From assembly GCA_937967645.1 (NCBI GenBank), contig CALBTT010000191.1, positions 1 to 7,486 of the forward strand: DNA of 7,486 bases. Direction: 5' to 3'. The first letter of the stretch is position 1, and each line of letters starts with the position of its first letter. The notes beneath the pieces were generated by a model, which worked only from the letters and a program-made list of their open reading frames with translations, made no database searches and was not told where the DNA came from. A program made the translations under genes and the position numbers. Of this stretch, positions 7,442-7,486 are shown piece by piece. The DNA is from an uncultured Zoogloea sp. (GTDB lineage Bacteria > Pseudomonadota > Gammaproteobacteria > Burkholderiales > Rhodocyclaceae).

Positions 7442-7486
7442 AGATCGGAAGAGCACACGTCTGAACTCCAGTCACGAATCACCATC
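7442..7486 (-). other. Illumina TruSeq adapter with i7 index, inverted copy (sequencing artefact)
   Basis: Begins AGATCGGAAGAGCACACGTC, the read-1 3' adapter, continues to the index (GAATCACC at 7476-7483) and ends in ATC. It is the exact reverse complement of bases 1-45. Genomic sequence ends at 7441. The same adapter side appears at both ends, as expected when an assembler extends contig ends into untrimmed read-through adapter. Confidence 0.98.

Noticed and set aside
6312..7475. Upstream 388-residue extension of the Afp12-type frame
   Set aside because: It begins in the adapter, is Arg/Pro-rich shadow sequence of the overlapping Afp11-type gene, and the ribosome site plus the conserved N-terminus place the real start at 6311.
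1..7486. Terminal inverted repeat as the ends of a transposon or linear element
   Set aside because: The repeat is adapter plus index sequence, with no transposase in the window.

Overview
This window is a fragment of a contractile injection system (phage-tail-like particle, eCIS) structural operon from a very GC-rich bacterium. It was assembled as a short contig that still carries sequencing adapter at both ends. The only genuine biological sequence is about 46..7441. The first and last 45 bases are an exact inverted copy of the Illumina TruSeq index-side adapter, including the same 8-base index, and must not be read as a biological terminal inverted repeat.

All genes lie on the minus strand, so the operon reads from right to left. 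There are four: (1) 7441..6308, the C-terminal 377 residues of a baseplate J / gp47-like wedge protein (Afp11-type); (2) 6311..3546, a complete 921-residue second baseplate wedge protein (Afp12-type); (3) 3553..791, a complete 920-residue structural protein in the Afp13 position, with a tail-fibre-like N-terminus, a proline-rich hinge and a helical C-terminus, whose exact role I cannot assign; (4) 794..46, the N-terminal 249 residues of a probable CIS tape-measure protein (Afp14-type), open through to the contig edge. The genes overlap by 4, 8 and 4 bases with no intergenic space, so the segment looks like one translationally coupled transcription unit. No promoter, terminator, RNA gene, mobile element or CRISPR array is visible.

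The order baseplate J, second baseplate protein, large structural protein, tape measure matches the known order of the Afp/PVC type of extracellular contractile injection system. The two wedge proteins would form the baseplate at the membrane-proximal end, the third protein would decorate or lock it, and the tape measure would set tube length. The sheath, tube, spike, AAA+ ATPase, cap and cargo genes would lie outside the window.

The organism cannot be named. Base composition is very high in GC (about 70% by eye), codon third positions are almost always G or C, and Shine-Dalgarno sites are clear. This fits a high-GC proteobacterium, but that is inference. The high GC also produces several long antisense open frames, which I treat as shadows.
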